Assembly (NCBI GenBank): GCA_003248865.1
Contig: QFPK01000018.1
Coordinates: forward strand, 4,493-68,492
Length of the DNA: 64,000 bases
DNA from: Sphingomonas sp.
Lineage (GTDB): Bacteria > Pseudomonadota > Alphaproteobacteria > Sphingomonadales > Sphingomonadaceae
Direction of reading: 5' to 3'
Position 1 is the first letter of the stretch. The number at the start of each line of letters is the position of its first letter. Positions 24,919 to 32,703 of the stretch are shown here, in pieces. The translations under genes and the position numbers were made by a program. Under the pieces are notes generated by a model. It was not told the origin of the DNA. It did no database searches and saw only the letters and a list, made by a program, of their open reading frames with translations.

Positions 24919-24959
24919 GGGGTGAAGAGGTCAAAGACCCCTTCCCGCCGGAGGCCCCT
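24919..24959 (+). repeat. Fragment F2 of the multi-stem dispersed repeat
   Basis: It holds GGTCAAAGACC palindrome sequence followed by the CCCGCCGGAGGC end module, which abuts the stop of the minus-strand XpaC-like gene, as the same module does for copies B and C. Confidence 0.6.
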
Positions 24960-25666
24960 TAGTCTTTCTTCACCCCGTAGCGGCTTTCGAGGAAACGGCC
25001 TTCGGTTTCCAACGCGCGAAGGCGTTCCTTCGCCAGTTCCTGGGTCAGCCGGTCGATTTCGCCGCCGACCACGCGCAGGCCTTCGCGGAAATGGGTTTGT
25101 GCTTCCGCCGTGGTTCGGTGGGTGGCGGGGACTTCGGCATAGCTTTTCACCAGCCGGGGCAAATGGTCGGAGAGCAGCCTGCGGGCGTCTTCCGCCTGCG
25201 GGGTGGCCGGATCCAGCTGCTTCAGTTCCGGTGCCAGCCGGTCCAGCTGGGCCATCACCGTGTCGATCTCGCGCGCGGCGGGCGCCGGCAGCGCGAGACG
25301 CTGGGCATCCAGCCAAGTCTCCACTTGGCCCGGCAGTGCGGCGAGCGGGGCGGCGGGCAGCTTTTCCAGCTTCGGCGCCGGGCGGGCGGGCCAGTTGGCG
25401 AAGATCACCAGCGCGCAGAGCGCGACGATGATCGTCACCATCATGCCCACGAAGCCCAGCGGCGCCACGATGTTGCCGTAGAGGATCGCCCCCAGCAGCA
25501 CCGCCACCAGCGCGAGCGCCATGTTGCGCAGGCGGCGGCCGACATGGCGGGCGCCGCGTTCGAAGCGCTTCGCCTGCCGCGAGACGCTGTCCGTCGCGCG
25601 GGAGGTGCGCTCCAGCCAGGCGTCGTAGCGCGCCAGCGCGTCCCGCGTTTCGGGCTGAATGCTCAT
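24959..25666 (-). CDS. XpaC-like membrane protein next to TelA
   Basis: The product is 235 residues. Two adjacent membrane helices (about 50-90, NMALALVAVLLGAILYG and MMVTIIVALCALVIFA) follow a basic N-terminal part, and the C-terminal two thirds are predicted soluble and helical with coiled-coil character. This layout and the neighbour match the XpaC (5-bromo-4-chloroindolyl phosphate hydrolysis) family, which is commonly paired with TelA. Family assignment rests on layout and pairing rather than a clear motif. The gene is 4 bases after the TelA stop, so the two are in one operon. Its biochemical role is unknown. Confidence 0.65.
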   Translation of the reverse strand: MSIQPETRDALARYDAWLERTSRATDSVSRQAKRFERGARHVGRRLRNMALALVAVLLGAILYGNIVAPLGFVGMMVTIIVALCALVIFANWPARPAPKLEKLPAAPLAALPGQVETWLDAQRLALPAPAAREIDTVMAQLDRLAPELKQLDPATPQAEDARRLLSDHLPRLVKSYAEVPATHRTTAEAQTHFREGLRVVGGEIDRLTQELAKERLRALETEGRFLESRYGVKKD

Positions 25667-25670
25667 GGGC

Positions 25671-26861
25671 TCAGCCTGAAACCGGGAGCAGCGGATCAGA
25701 CGAAGCGCCCTTGCCCTCGATCTGGGCCATGCCTTCGGCGCGGGCGATATAGCCCTTCGACTTTTCGACTTCGGTGGACAGCGTCGTCACCGTTGTCTTC
25801 ATCGATTCCAGCGCCTGCTGCTTGAAGACGTCGATGGAATCCATCGTCTGATAGATATTCTCGAACGCGCGCTTCAGCGTCTCCACCGGAATGGTGGAGC
25901 TGGCGGCCTGCTTGTGGATTTCCGCCGTCTGCGTGCGCAGCATGGTGCCGGTGGCGTCGATCACATTGGCGGTCGTGGTGTTGAGCGCGGTGATCTGGTC
26001 CAGCACCAGCTTCTGCCCCGTCAGCGCCTGCGCCACCGTGACGGCCGTGCGTAGCGCCGACACCGTGGTGGTGGAGGCGCGGTCCACGCCCTTCAGCAGC
26101 TCGACATTGTTCTTCTTCACAAGGTCCAGCGCGAGATAGCCCTGCACGGTGACGGCCATCTGGGTGAGAAGATCGGTGCTGCGCTGGCGGGTGTAGAACA
26201 GCGCGGTCTCGCGGATCGCCTTGGCCTTGGCGGGATCGCTGGTGTCGAGTTCGATGGCGGCCGTTTCCAGCTTGCCGTCGAGCAGCTTCGACATGTGGAT
26301 CATCTGCTCCAGATCACCCATCGCCTTCCACAGCGCCTTGCGCTCGGTATCGATGGCGGCATTGTCGCGCAGCAGCTCGTCCTTGCCGTTGGCCAGGCTC
26401 TTCAGGATGGTGCTGATGTGGCCCTGTGCGCTCTTGTAGCTGTCGAAATAATCCCGGGCCTTGTCGCCGAAGGGGAGGATTCCGAACAGCTTCTTGCGCG
26501 TCATCAGGTCGCCGCGCTTCGACGGGTCCAGATCCTCCACCGTGCGGCGGAGCTGGGTGAGATCGGCGCCGATGCCATTGTCCTTGTCCATCGCGCGCAC
26601 GGGGCGATCGAGGAAGCGGTTGGACTGGCCGGCGGCCTGCGCGATCTGGGCCTGACCCAGATTCGCGAGACGATCGACTTCCTTGCCGAATTCGGGGCTG
26701 TTGGCATCCTTCGCCACCAGATTGGCGATGAAGCCATCCACCCGCTTTTCGATTTCGGTCGTCTGCGTGTCTGAGAGGGGGACGAGGCCCGCCGCCGCCT
26801 CCGGCGCCACAATGGCCACGGCCTCGGGGGCGTCGAGCTTCAGCTTGGTTTCGGTCGCCAT
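25671..26861 (-). CDS. Toxic anion resistance protein, TelA family
   Basis: The product is 396 residues and lacks membrane segments. TelA/KlaA-type features are the long helical body, PVRAMDKDNGIGADLTQLRRTVEDLDPS and KKLFGILPFGDKARDYFDSY (about 110-140), TALFYTRQRSTDLLTQMAVTVQGYLAL, and the MKTTVTTLSTEVEKSKGYI tail. Members were first linked to tellurite resistance, but broader envelope-stress roles are suspected. The ATG at 26861 with GAAGGTG before it is chosen over the longer frame. It is the first gene of the pair with the XpaC-like gene and diverges from a hydrolase gene. Confidence 0.85.
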   Translation of the reverse strand: MATETKLKLDAPEAVAIVAPEAAAGLVPLSDTQTTEIEKRVDGFIANLVAKDANSPEFGKEVDRLANLGQAQIAQAAGQSNRFLDRPVRAMDKDNGIGADLTQLRRTVEDLDPSKRGDLMTRKKLFGILPFGDKARDYFDSYKSAQGHISTILKSLANGKDELLRDNAAIDTERKALWKAMGDLEQMIHMSKLLDGKLETAAIELDTSDPAKAKAIRETALFYTRQRSTDLLTQMAVTVQGYLALDLVKKNNVELLKGVDRASTTTVSALRTAVTVAQALTGQKLVLDQITALNTTTANVIDATGTMLRTQTAEIHKQAASSTIPVETLKRAFENIYQTMDSIDVFKQQALESMKTTVTTLSTEVEKSKGYIARAEGMAQIEGKGASSDPLLPVSG

Positions 26862-26969
26862 TTGCACCTTCGCTACAACAGGGGTCACTCTCTCGTGGGG
26901 GAAAATGGCCCTGCCTGCGCTTCAGCGCAAGGGTTGCAACAGCCCATCCCTGCGTGCAAGGCGCGGAAT

Positions 26970-27713
26970 ATGGAGTTCAAGAGCTTCGACGGCACCCGCC
27001 TGCATGTCACGGAACTGGGTGACGGCCCCGCCGTGCTGCTGCTGCATGGGCTGTTTTCCAGCGCGGACACCAACTGGATGCGCTATGGCACCGCGAAGCA
27101 GCTGGTGGCGGGGGGCTATCGGCTGATCATGCCGGATTTCCGCGGCCATGGGCAAAGCGATGCGCCGGAAGGCGGCGAATATTGGCCCGCCGACGTGCTG
27201 GCGCAGGATATCGAGGCGCTTGTCGCCCATCTGGGCCTTGGCGACGGCTTCGTGCTGGGCGGCTATTCGCTGGGCGCGCGGACCGTGGCCCGGCTGCTGG
27301 CGCGCGGGATGAAACCCCGCGCCGCCATCTTCGCCGGGATGGGGCTGCGCGGGCTTGTGAAGGGCGGCGACCGCGCCGGTTTCTTCGTGCGCATGATCGA
27401 AGGGCGCGGCAGCTGGGAGCGGGGGACGCCCGAATTCACCGCCGAAGCCTTCATGAAGACGACGACGAAGAACCCCGAGTGCATCGTCCATCTGCTGAAC
27501 GGCCAGCAGAGCACGGCGGAAGAGGTGATCCGCGGTTTCGACCTGCCCAGCCTGGTGGTGTGCGGGGCGCAGGATCAGGACAATGGTTCGGCACCGGAAC
27601 TGGCTGCGCTTTTGCCGCGCGCGCACTATACCGAGATACCGGGCACACATATGGGCAGTGTGACGCGACCCGAGCTGGGTGCGGCCATGCTGGATTTCCT
27701 GAAAGGGTTGTGA
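26970..27713 (+). CDS. Alpha/beta-fold hydrolase
   Basis: The product is 247 residues. The oxyanion-hole region LLLHGLFSSADTNW (about 23) and the nucleophile elbow GGYSLGARTV (Ser about 97) are visible. The acid is probably in VVCGAQDQDNGS and the His in IPGTHMGSV. The substrate is unknown. The start is the ATG at 26970 (MEFKSFDGTRLHV). The next gene begins 2 bases after the stop, so the hydrolase and the DUF4403 lipoprotein are likely co-transcribed. Confidence 0.85.
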   Translation: MEFKSFDGTRLHVTELGDGPAVLLLHGLFSSADTNWMRYGTAKQLVAGGYRLIMPDFRGHGQSDAPEGGEYWPADVLAQDIEALVAHLGLGDGFVLGGYSLGARTVARLLARGMKPRAAIFAGMGLRGLVKGGDRAGFFVRMIEGRGSWERGTPEFTAEAFMKTTTKNPECIVHLLNGQQSTAEEVIRGFDLPSLVVCGAQDQDNGSAPELAALLPRAHYTEIPGTHMGSVTRPELGAAMLDFLKGL

Positions 27714-27715
27714 CG

Positions 27716-29254
27716 ATGCTGAGGGGGTTGCTTCTGGTCGGCCTCCTGCTTGTGTCGGCTTGCCGCCAGCCCGAGGCCGAGGCGCCGCCGCGCGCGACGG
27801 GCGCCGCCGAAATCCCGGTTTCCACATCCCGCGTGACGGTGCCGATCAGCGCCCGGCTGTCCGACCTTGAGGCGATGCTGAACGCGGAAGTGCCGCATGT
27901 GCTGCAGACCATCGACCGCGAGGAAAAGGCCTGTGTGCCGGCACAGCATGTGAACCTGTGCCTGAAGCATGAACGCCCCTGCAAGGGCGAAGAGTGCCGC
28001 AACGTACCCTGCAAGGTGGGGACGAAGAAGGCGAAGATCTCGCCGTCCCTGTCGTGCCGGATCGTCGGCGAGATCCGGCGGGGGCATATCCGCCTGTCCG
28101 GCAAGGGCGATGTGATCCATCTGGCGATGCCGGTTTCAGCCGAGGTGAGCGCGAAGGATGTCGGGCATATCCTGTCTGAAACGGCGACGGCCGAGGCGGA
28201 GGCGCGCGCGCTGATCCGGCTGGGCATGACGCCCGACTGGAAGCCGACCGCGAAGGTGGAGATCGACTACAGCTGGACGCAGAAGCCGGGGATCGAACTG
28301 CTGGGGCAGCGCATCACCTTTGCGAAGCGCGCCGATCCTGAGTTGCAGAAGATCATCACGAAGCTGGAGCATGCGCTGCCCGCCAAGCTGGAGAAGCTGC
28401 AGCCGCGCGACCGGCTGGAGCAGATCTGGAAGGCCGGATTCGCCACGCTGGAGCTGAACGCGCGCAACCCCGAGGTGTGGATGCGGGTGACGCCGAAGCG
28501 GCTGGATTTCGGCGGCTATGAGATTCGCGACGGGCGGCTGTTGCTGAAGGCGGAGCTGGAAGCGGGCGCCGAGACCTTCGTGGGCACGCGCCCGGATCTG
28601 CCGCAGCCCACCCCGCTGCCCAATTCCGGCAAGGTGGAGCCGGGGCGCGGCTTCCATGTGACGGCGCCCGTGATCGCGGATTATGCCGTGCTGGAGCCGG
28701 TGCTGTGGAAGGCGCTGAACAAGCTGGCGAAGAAGCCCATCGAGGTGCCGGGGATCGGCCCCGTCAACGCGAGCTTCGGGCCGCCCACCATCTATGCGAC
28801 CGACGGCGGCAAGCTGGCGCTGGGACTGGTGATCGAGGCGCAGAAGCCCGACGGATCGATGAAGACGAAGGGCAAGGTCTGGCTGACGGGGGTGCCCTAT
28901 AACGACCCCAATTCGCCGGTGGTGAAGGTGCGGAACCTTGAGATCAAGGGCGCATCCGACCGGACAGCCGGCAACCTCGTGTTCCTGATTGCCCAGACGC
29001 CCGCCGTCAGCGCCGAGATTGCCAGCGTGCTGGCGCAGAATTTCAGCAACGATATCGGCAAGCTGAAAGGGAAGATCGACAAGGCGCTGACCGACAAGCG
29101 GCTGGGCAATTTCGTGCTGGACGTACAGATGCTGCCCTTCAGCTTCGGGGTTGTGCAGGCGCTGCCGCAGGGCGCTTATCTACCCGTCGAGGTGACGGGG
29201 ACGGGCTCTGTCCGCTGGGATCCGCCGAAAAAGGCGAGTGGCGACAAGGGGTAA
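27716..29254 (+). CDS. DUF4403 family lipoprotein
   Basis: The product is 512 residues. A lipobox (LLLVSAC, Cys16) marks it as a lipoprotein processed by Lgt. The rest resembles DUF4403: a repeated fold with PVSAEVSAKDVGHIL, IDYSWTQKPGIELLGQRIT and VWLTGVPYNDPNSPVVKV. This repeated fold suggests lipid or hydrophobic ligand binding in the periplasm, but the function is unproven. It has an extra cysteine-rich stretch at about residues 73-105 with several closely spaced Cys (for example HERPCKGEECRNVPCKVG), which may bind a metal or form disulphides. It starts 2 bases after the hydrolase stop. Confidence 0.8.
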   Translation: MLRGLLLVGLLLVSACRQPEAEAPPRATGAAEIPVSTSRVTVPISARLSDLEAMLNAEVPHVLQTIDREEKACVPAQHVNLCLKHERPCKGEECRNVPCKVGTKKAKISPSLSCRIVGEIRRGHIRLSGKGDVIHLAMPVSAEVSAKDVGHILSETATAEAEARALIRLGMTPDWKPTAKVEIDYSWTQKPGIELLGQRITFAKRADPELQKIITKLEHALPAKLEKLQPRDRLEQIWKAGFATLELNARNPEVWMRVTPKRLDFGGYEIRDGRLLLKAELEAGAETFVGTRPDLPQPTPLPNSGKVEPGRGFHVTAPVIADYAVLEPVLWKALNKLAKKPIEVPGIGPVNASFGPPTIYATDGGKLALGLVIEAQKPDGSMKTKGKVWLTGVPYNDPNSPVVKVRNLEIKGASDRTAGNLVFLIAQTPAVSAEIASVLAQNFSNDIGKLKGKIDKALTDKRLGNFVLDVQMLPFSFGVVQALPQGAYLPVEVTGTGSVRWDPPKKASGDKG

Positions 29255-29296
29255 TCCGGACAACGGGCTTCATGCCCCAAACCGGAGGCAAACCCC

Positions 29297-30061
29297 TTAT
29301 CCCCGTATGGTCACCATCAGCGCGGGCTGGGACAGCCGGCTGGCATGGCGCAGCAGGGTGCGGATCAGGATAGCGACAGCGAGCATCTCCAGTGTCTCCT
29401 CGGCACCTACCGACAGGATTCGCGGCCAGTAGAGAACGCCGTCCTCGCTCTGGCTGTGGAAGCGGCTTTCGACCACTTCCATGCCCATGGCGCCCGCCAC
29501 ATAGACAATCGCGGCGAGCGCTAGGCCGACCTGCGTGGCGCGGGGAAGGCGCAGCCAGAACGGAAACAGGGTGGCGACCGTGGCGACAACCAGCACGCCA
29601 TAGGGCAGCAGCCAGAACAGGCTCATCTGCCCGGCCCGGCGCGGGCCGAACCAGTTCAGCTGTTCGTGCAGGCTGGCTGCCTCGTCGAGGGCAAGGAACA
29701 ACAGGATGAAGCCGGCCAGCCACCAGCCCCTGCGACGATCGTGCGTGTCGATCCGGCCGATCTGCAGGGCAAGGCCTCCCGCCAGCAGCAGCGCCACGGC
29801 GGAGAAGAAGCTGGGCACATTGGCTTCGCCGCTGAGCTGGAACAGTCGCCACAGCGTCTGGCCGCGACCGAACTCGATACGCAGGGCGGCTGCGAGCAGG
29901 TGCAGAACCAGAAGTGCGGCTATGGCGGCCAGATGCCAGGCGAAGATGTGCGATGCGGACAGCGCGACACGTTCCGGCACGCGCTGGTGCCAGAGGGTGG
30001 CACTTTCCGCCCCTCCGGCGTGTGAATCGGCCCCATGCAATATTCGAGCAGCAAGATTCAT
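29297..30061 (-). CDS. Hypothetical multi-pass membrane protein
   Basis: The product is about 254 residues with six hydrophobic helices, including AWHLAAIAALLVLHLLAAAL, FFSAVALLLAGGLAL, WWLAGFILLFLALDEAA and the last helix near EETLEMLAVAILIRTLLRHA. Conserved-looking charged residues sit at helix ends (LDEAASLHEQLN; GMEVVESRFHS). I do not recognise a family. The start is uncertain. ATG 30061 follows a strong hairpin with a G-rich loop, while 30094 would put the hairpin inside the coding region. It is a lone minus-strand gene between the DUF4403 and dienelactone hydrolase genes. Confidence 0.7.
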   Translation of the reverse strand: MNLAARILHGADSHAGGAESATLWHQRVPERVALSASHIFAWHLAAIAALLVLHLLAAALRIEFGRGQTLWRLFQLSGEANVPSFFSAVALLLAGGLALQIGRIDTHDRRRGWWLAGFILLFLALDEAASLHEQLNWFGPRRAGQMSLFWLLPYGVLVVATVATLFPFWLRLPRATQVGLALAAIVYVAGAMGMEVVESRFHSQSEDGVLYWPRILSVGAEETLEMLAVAILIRTLLRHASRLSQPALMVTIRG

Positions 30062-30062
30062 G

Positions 30063-30088
30063 ATCCGGCCTACCCCCCGAGGCCGGAT
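30063..30088 (-). promoter_or_regulatory. Hairpin immediately before the start codon of the 29297 gene
   Basis: ATCCGGCCT and AGGCCGGAT pair over 9 bp with an 8-base loop CGGGGGGT (minus-strand reading). The G-rich loop is the only Shine-Dalgarno-like sequence close to the ATG at 30061. A hairpin that presents the ribosome-binding region suggests translational control, if this start is right. Confidence 0.45.
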
Positions 30089-30147
30089 TGTCATTCATTT
30101 GCAATAAAATTGCAATGTTTCTGAAATCAGGACAGCAAATCGTTTGA

Positions 30148-31017
30148 TCAGAGGTGCTTCCCGAACCAGCCCAGCGTTTCGGCCCAGGCAATTCGCGCCG
30201 ATGCCTCGTGGAAGCTGGGGCGATAATCGGCGAGGAAGCCGTGGTCGGCCTCGGCGAAGCGGATGATCTTGCTGCTGCTGTTGGCGGCCTTCAGCGCCGC
30301 CTGCATCTTTTCGACGTCGGCAATGGGGATGCCCTTGTCGAGATCGCCATAGAGGCCGAGCACGGGGGCGTTGAGCTGGGTGACGAGATCGATGGGATGT
30401 TTGGGTTGCAGTTCGCTGGGCTGGCCGACCAGGCGGCCGTACCAGGCGACGCCGGCCTTCAGCCCCGGATTGTGCGCGGCATAGAGCCAGGTGATTCGGC
30501 CGCCCCAGCAGAAGCCGGTGACGCCCAGCCGCTTCGCATTGCCGCCGTCCGTGCCGGCGAAGGCGGCGGCGGCATCCAGATCGGCCATCACCTGCGCGTC
30601 GGGGACCCTGGAGACGATGGTCTTGAACAGGGTCTGGATGTCGGGCGCGGTCGTGGGGTCGCCTTCGCGCTGATAGAGATCGGGCGCGATGGCGTAATAG
30701 CCGGCGGCGGCGAAGCGGCGGGTGATGTCCTTGATCCATTCGTGCAGGCCGAAGATTTCCTGCACCACCAGCACCACGGGGGCGTTGGCCTTGCCCTTCG
30801 GCTTGGCGCGATAGGCGTTCATGGCGAGGCCGCCGGAGGCCTTGAAAGTGAGCATGCCGGCATCCAGCCCGTCCGTGGGGGTGGTGATGGCGCCTGCGCT
30901 GACCGGCTGCGCGGCCAGCGCATAGCCCAGTGCGGCGGCGCCGCCGCCAAGTGCGGCGCGGCGGCTGACGCCGGACATGCGCACCCAGTTCTCGGTTTCC
31001 GGCAGGCGGTCGGTCAT
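30148..31017 (-). CDS. Exported dienelactone hydrolase family protein
   Basis: The product is 289 residues. A twin-arginine-like signal (SRRAALGGGAAALGYALAAQ) occurs at about residues 18-37, so export by Tat is likely. The dienelactone hydrolase triad is visible: Cys in GVTGFCWGGRITW, Asp in LGLYGDLDKGIP, and His in EADHGFLADY. The reaction type (hydrolysis of an enol-lactone or ester) follows from the family; the substrate is unknown. GGGAGAA before the ATG at 31017 decides the start. It diverges from the SDR gene, with just 38 bases between the two start codons. Confidence 0.88.
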   Translation of the reverse strand: MTDRLPETENWVRMSGVSRRAALGGGAAALGYALAAQPVSAGAITTPTDGLDAGMLTFKASGGLAMNAYRAKPKGKANAPVVLVVQEIFGLHEWIKDITRRFAAAGYYAIAPDLYQREGDPTTAPDIQTLFKTIVSRVPDAQVMADLDAAAAFAGTDGGNAKRLGVTGFCWGGRITWLYAAHNPGLKAGVAWYGRLVGQPSELQPKHPIDLVTQLNAPVLGLYGDLDKGIPIADVEKMQAALKAANSSSKIIRFAEADHGFLADYRPSFHEASARIAWAETLGWFGKHL

Positions 31018-31055
31018 GGCTTTCTCCCTCGGGACTCTGTCTTTACCATCGCACC

Positions 31056-31847
31056 ATGCTCCTGATCCTTGGACAAGGCTATTCCGGCACATTCATCGCG
31101 CGGGCGGCGCGCACCGCCGGATATGAGGTGCTGGGCGTTCGGCGACAGAGTGGCGAGGGGCTGATCGCCTTCGACGACCCGGCGCTGCCCGACGTTGTCG
31201 CCACTGCCACCCACATTGTTTCCGCCATCCCGCCCGATACGGCCGGTGCGGACCCCGTGCTCGACCGCTTCGGCGCGCAACTGGCACAGCATGACGGGTG
31301 GCTCGGCTATCTGTCGTCGGCAGGTGTCTATGGCGATACCGGCGGGGCCTGGGTGGACGAATCGGCGGCCATCGGGGGCGGCAGGCGGATATCGCGCACG
31401 GACGCTGACCTCCGATGGCAGGCGCTGGGTGCCGCCATCTTCCGCCTTCCCGGAATCTACGGCCCCGGCCGCTCCGTGCTGGAGCAGTTGCATGCCGGCG
31501 CTGCGCGGCGCATCGACCGCCCCGGCCATCGCCGCAGCCGAATCCATGTGGAGGATGTTGCCGGCGCGGTAACGGCGGCTGCGAACAGACGTGTCACCGG
31601 TATCTTCAACGTGACGGACGAGCTGCCGGCCGAGCCGCGCCATGTGACGGAATTCGCCTGCCGGCTGCTCGGCGCGCCGCTTCCGCCGCTGGTGACACCG
31701 GAGCATCCCAGCCTGTCCCCCACGGCGCGCGCCTTCTGGACCGAGCAGCGCTGCCTGAGCGGGCGACGGCTGGGGCGCGAAACGGGCTATCGCCTGCGCC
31801 ACCCGGATTATAAGGCTGGGCTGAGAGCGATCTTCGAAGGGCGATGA
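31056..31847 (+). CDS. NAD(P)-dependent epimerase/dehydratase-like SDR protein
   Basis: The product is 263 residues. The N-terminal Rossmann loop LGQGYSGTFIARAA, the YLSSAGVYGDTGG segment (catalytic Tyr region) and FRLPGIYGPGRS mark an extended SDR of the YeeZ/NAD-epimerase type. The lysine of the usual YxxxK is not obvious, so enzymatic activity is uncertain. The next gene (EVE protein) starts immediately after its stop codon, suggesting one transcript. Confidence 0.8.
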   Translation: MLLILGQGYSGTFIARAARTAGYEVLGVRRQSGEGLIAFDDPALPDVVATATHIVSAIPPDTAGADPVLDRFGAQLAQHDGWLGYLSSAGVYGDTGGAWVDESAAIGGGRRISRTDADLRWQALGAAIFRLPGIYGPGRSVLEQLHAGAARRIDRPGHRRSRIHVEDVAGAVTAAANRRVTGIFNVTDELPAEPRHVTEFACRLLGAPLPPLVTPEHPSLSPTARAFWTEQRCLSGRRLGRETGYRLRHPDYKAGLRAIFEGR

Positions 31848-32255
31848 ATGACCAACCGCTGGCTGCTGAAATCCGAACCCGACGTCTATAGCTGGGACGA
31901 TCTGGTGAAAGAGGGCGAGACGGTATGGAACGGCGTGCGCAACAATGCCGCGCGGCTGAACCTGCGCGCGATGAAGGCGGGGGACGAGGCCCTCTTCTAC
32001 CACAGCAACATCGGCAAGGAGATCGTCGGCATCGCCCGGATCAGCCGGGAGGGCTATCCGGACCCGACCGACGAGAGCGGGCAATGGGTGGCCGTTTCGG
32101 TGCAGCCGGTGCGCAAGCTGGCGCGGCCGGTGACGCTGGCGGAAATGAAGGCGGACGCCGAACTGGCCGAGTTCCAGCTGATCCGCCAGTCCCGCCTCTC
32201 CGTCGTGCCCGTGCGCGAGGCGGAGTGGGCGCATATCCTCAAGCTGGCCGGGTAG
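31848..32255 (+). CDS. EVE domain-containing protein
   Basis: The product is 135 residues, the full length of a single EVE domain. It begins with WLLKSEPDVYSWDDL, and GVRNNAARLNLRAMK and EALFYHSNIGKEIVGIARI follow as in the family. EVE domains are related to PUA/YTH folds and bind modified bases in DNA or RNA. The gene begins directly at the stop of the SDR gene. Its 3' end overlaps the convergent YbaN-like gene by 17 bases. The natural ligand cannot be inferred. Confidence 0.9.
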   Translation: MTNRWLLKSEPDVYSWDDLVKEGETVWNGVRNNAARLNLRAMKAGDEALFYHSNIGKEIVGIARISREGYPDPTDESGQWVAVSVQPVRKLARPVTLAEMKADAELAEFQLIRQSRLSVVPVREAEWAHILKLAG

Positions 32256-32703
32256 CGATCCACAGCGCGATGGCGGCCATCACGGCCGCGACGCCCAGCG
32301 CGACCATGGGCTGCGGCCGGGCCGCCAGCAGGAAGATGCCGTAGCCGGCCGCGATTCCGCCGCAGGCGAACAGCTTGCCCTTCAGCGGGATCGCGCCGCG
32401 TGCGCGCCAATCCTTCACGACCGGGCCGAAGCGGGGATGGTTCAGGATCCGCGCCTCCAGCTTCGGCGAGGAGCGGGCGAAGCAGCCCGCCGCCAGAATC
32501 AGGAAGATGGTGGTAGGCATCAGCGGCAGGATCGCGCCGATGATGCCCAGAGCCACAAAGCCAACCCCCGCCGCCAGCCACAAGGGCCGGGCGAGACCGC
32601 CAGGCGTCGGCGTTTCCGGCGGGGGCGGTTCCGCCGTCAGTGGCTGTGCTGCCCGGCGTTGGTCCAGCCTGCGCCGGAATCCCCATGGGCACCCACCCAC
32701 CAA
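32239..32703 (-). CDS. YbaN/DUF454 family inner-membrane protein
   Basis: The product is up to 154 residues. The family core is clear: ALGIIGAILPLMPTTIFLIL, AGCFARSSPKLEARILNHPRFGPVVKDW and a C-terminal helix pair (about residues 110-150). YbaN-type proteins are inner-membrane proteins of unknown function. The start is uncertain. TTG 32703 and GTG 32700 both lie inside the 3' end of the upstream amidohydrolase gene, and the first 35 residues are not typical of the family, so the true start may be downstream. Confidence 0.82.
   Translation of the reverse strand: MVGGCPWGFRRRLDQRRAAQPLTAEPPPPETPTPGGLARPLWLAAGVGFVALGIIGAILPLMPTTIFLILAAGCFARSSPKLEARILNHPRFGPVVKDWRARGAIPLKGKLFACGGIAAGYGIFLLAARPQPMVALGVAAVMAAIALWIATRPA

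Larger units (their letters stand above)
24599..24958. other. Intergenic region with terminator, repeat F and parS
   Basis: The 360-base space between convergent ahpF and the XpaC-like gene holds no supported gene. It contains the ahpF terminator, two pieces of the dispersed repeat (24670-24730 and 24919-24959), the candidate parS (24748-24763), three 9-base repeats and a half parS site (24795-24830). The central part is visibly poorer in G+C than the flanks. Confidence 0.8.

Noticed and set aside
24747..24962. 71-residue frame beginning MFHVEH
   Set aside because: The first codons are the parS palindrome, a well-known source of false genes, and the rest is repeat sequence.
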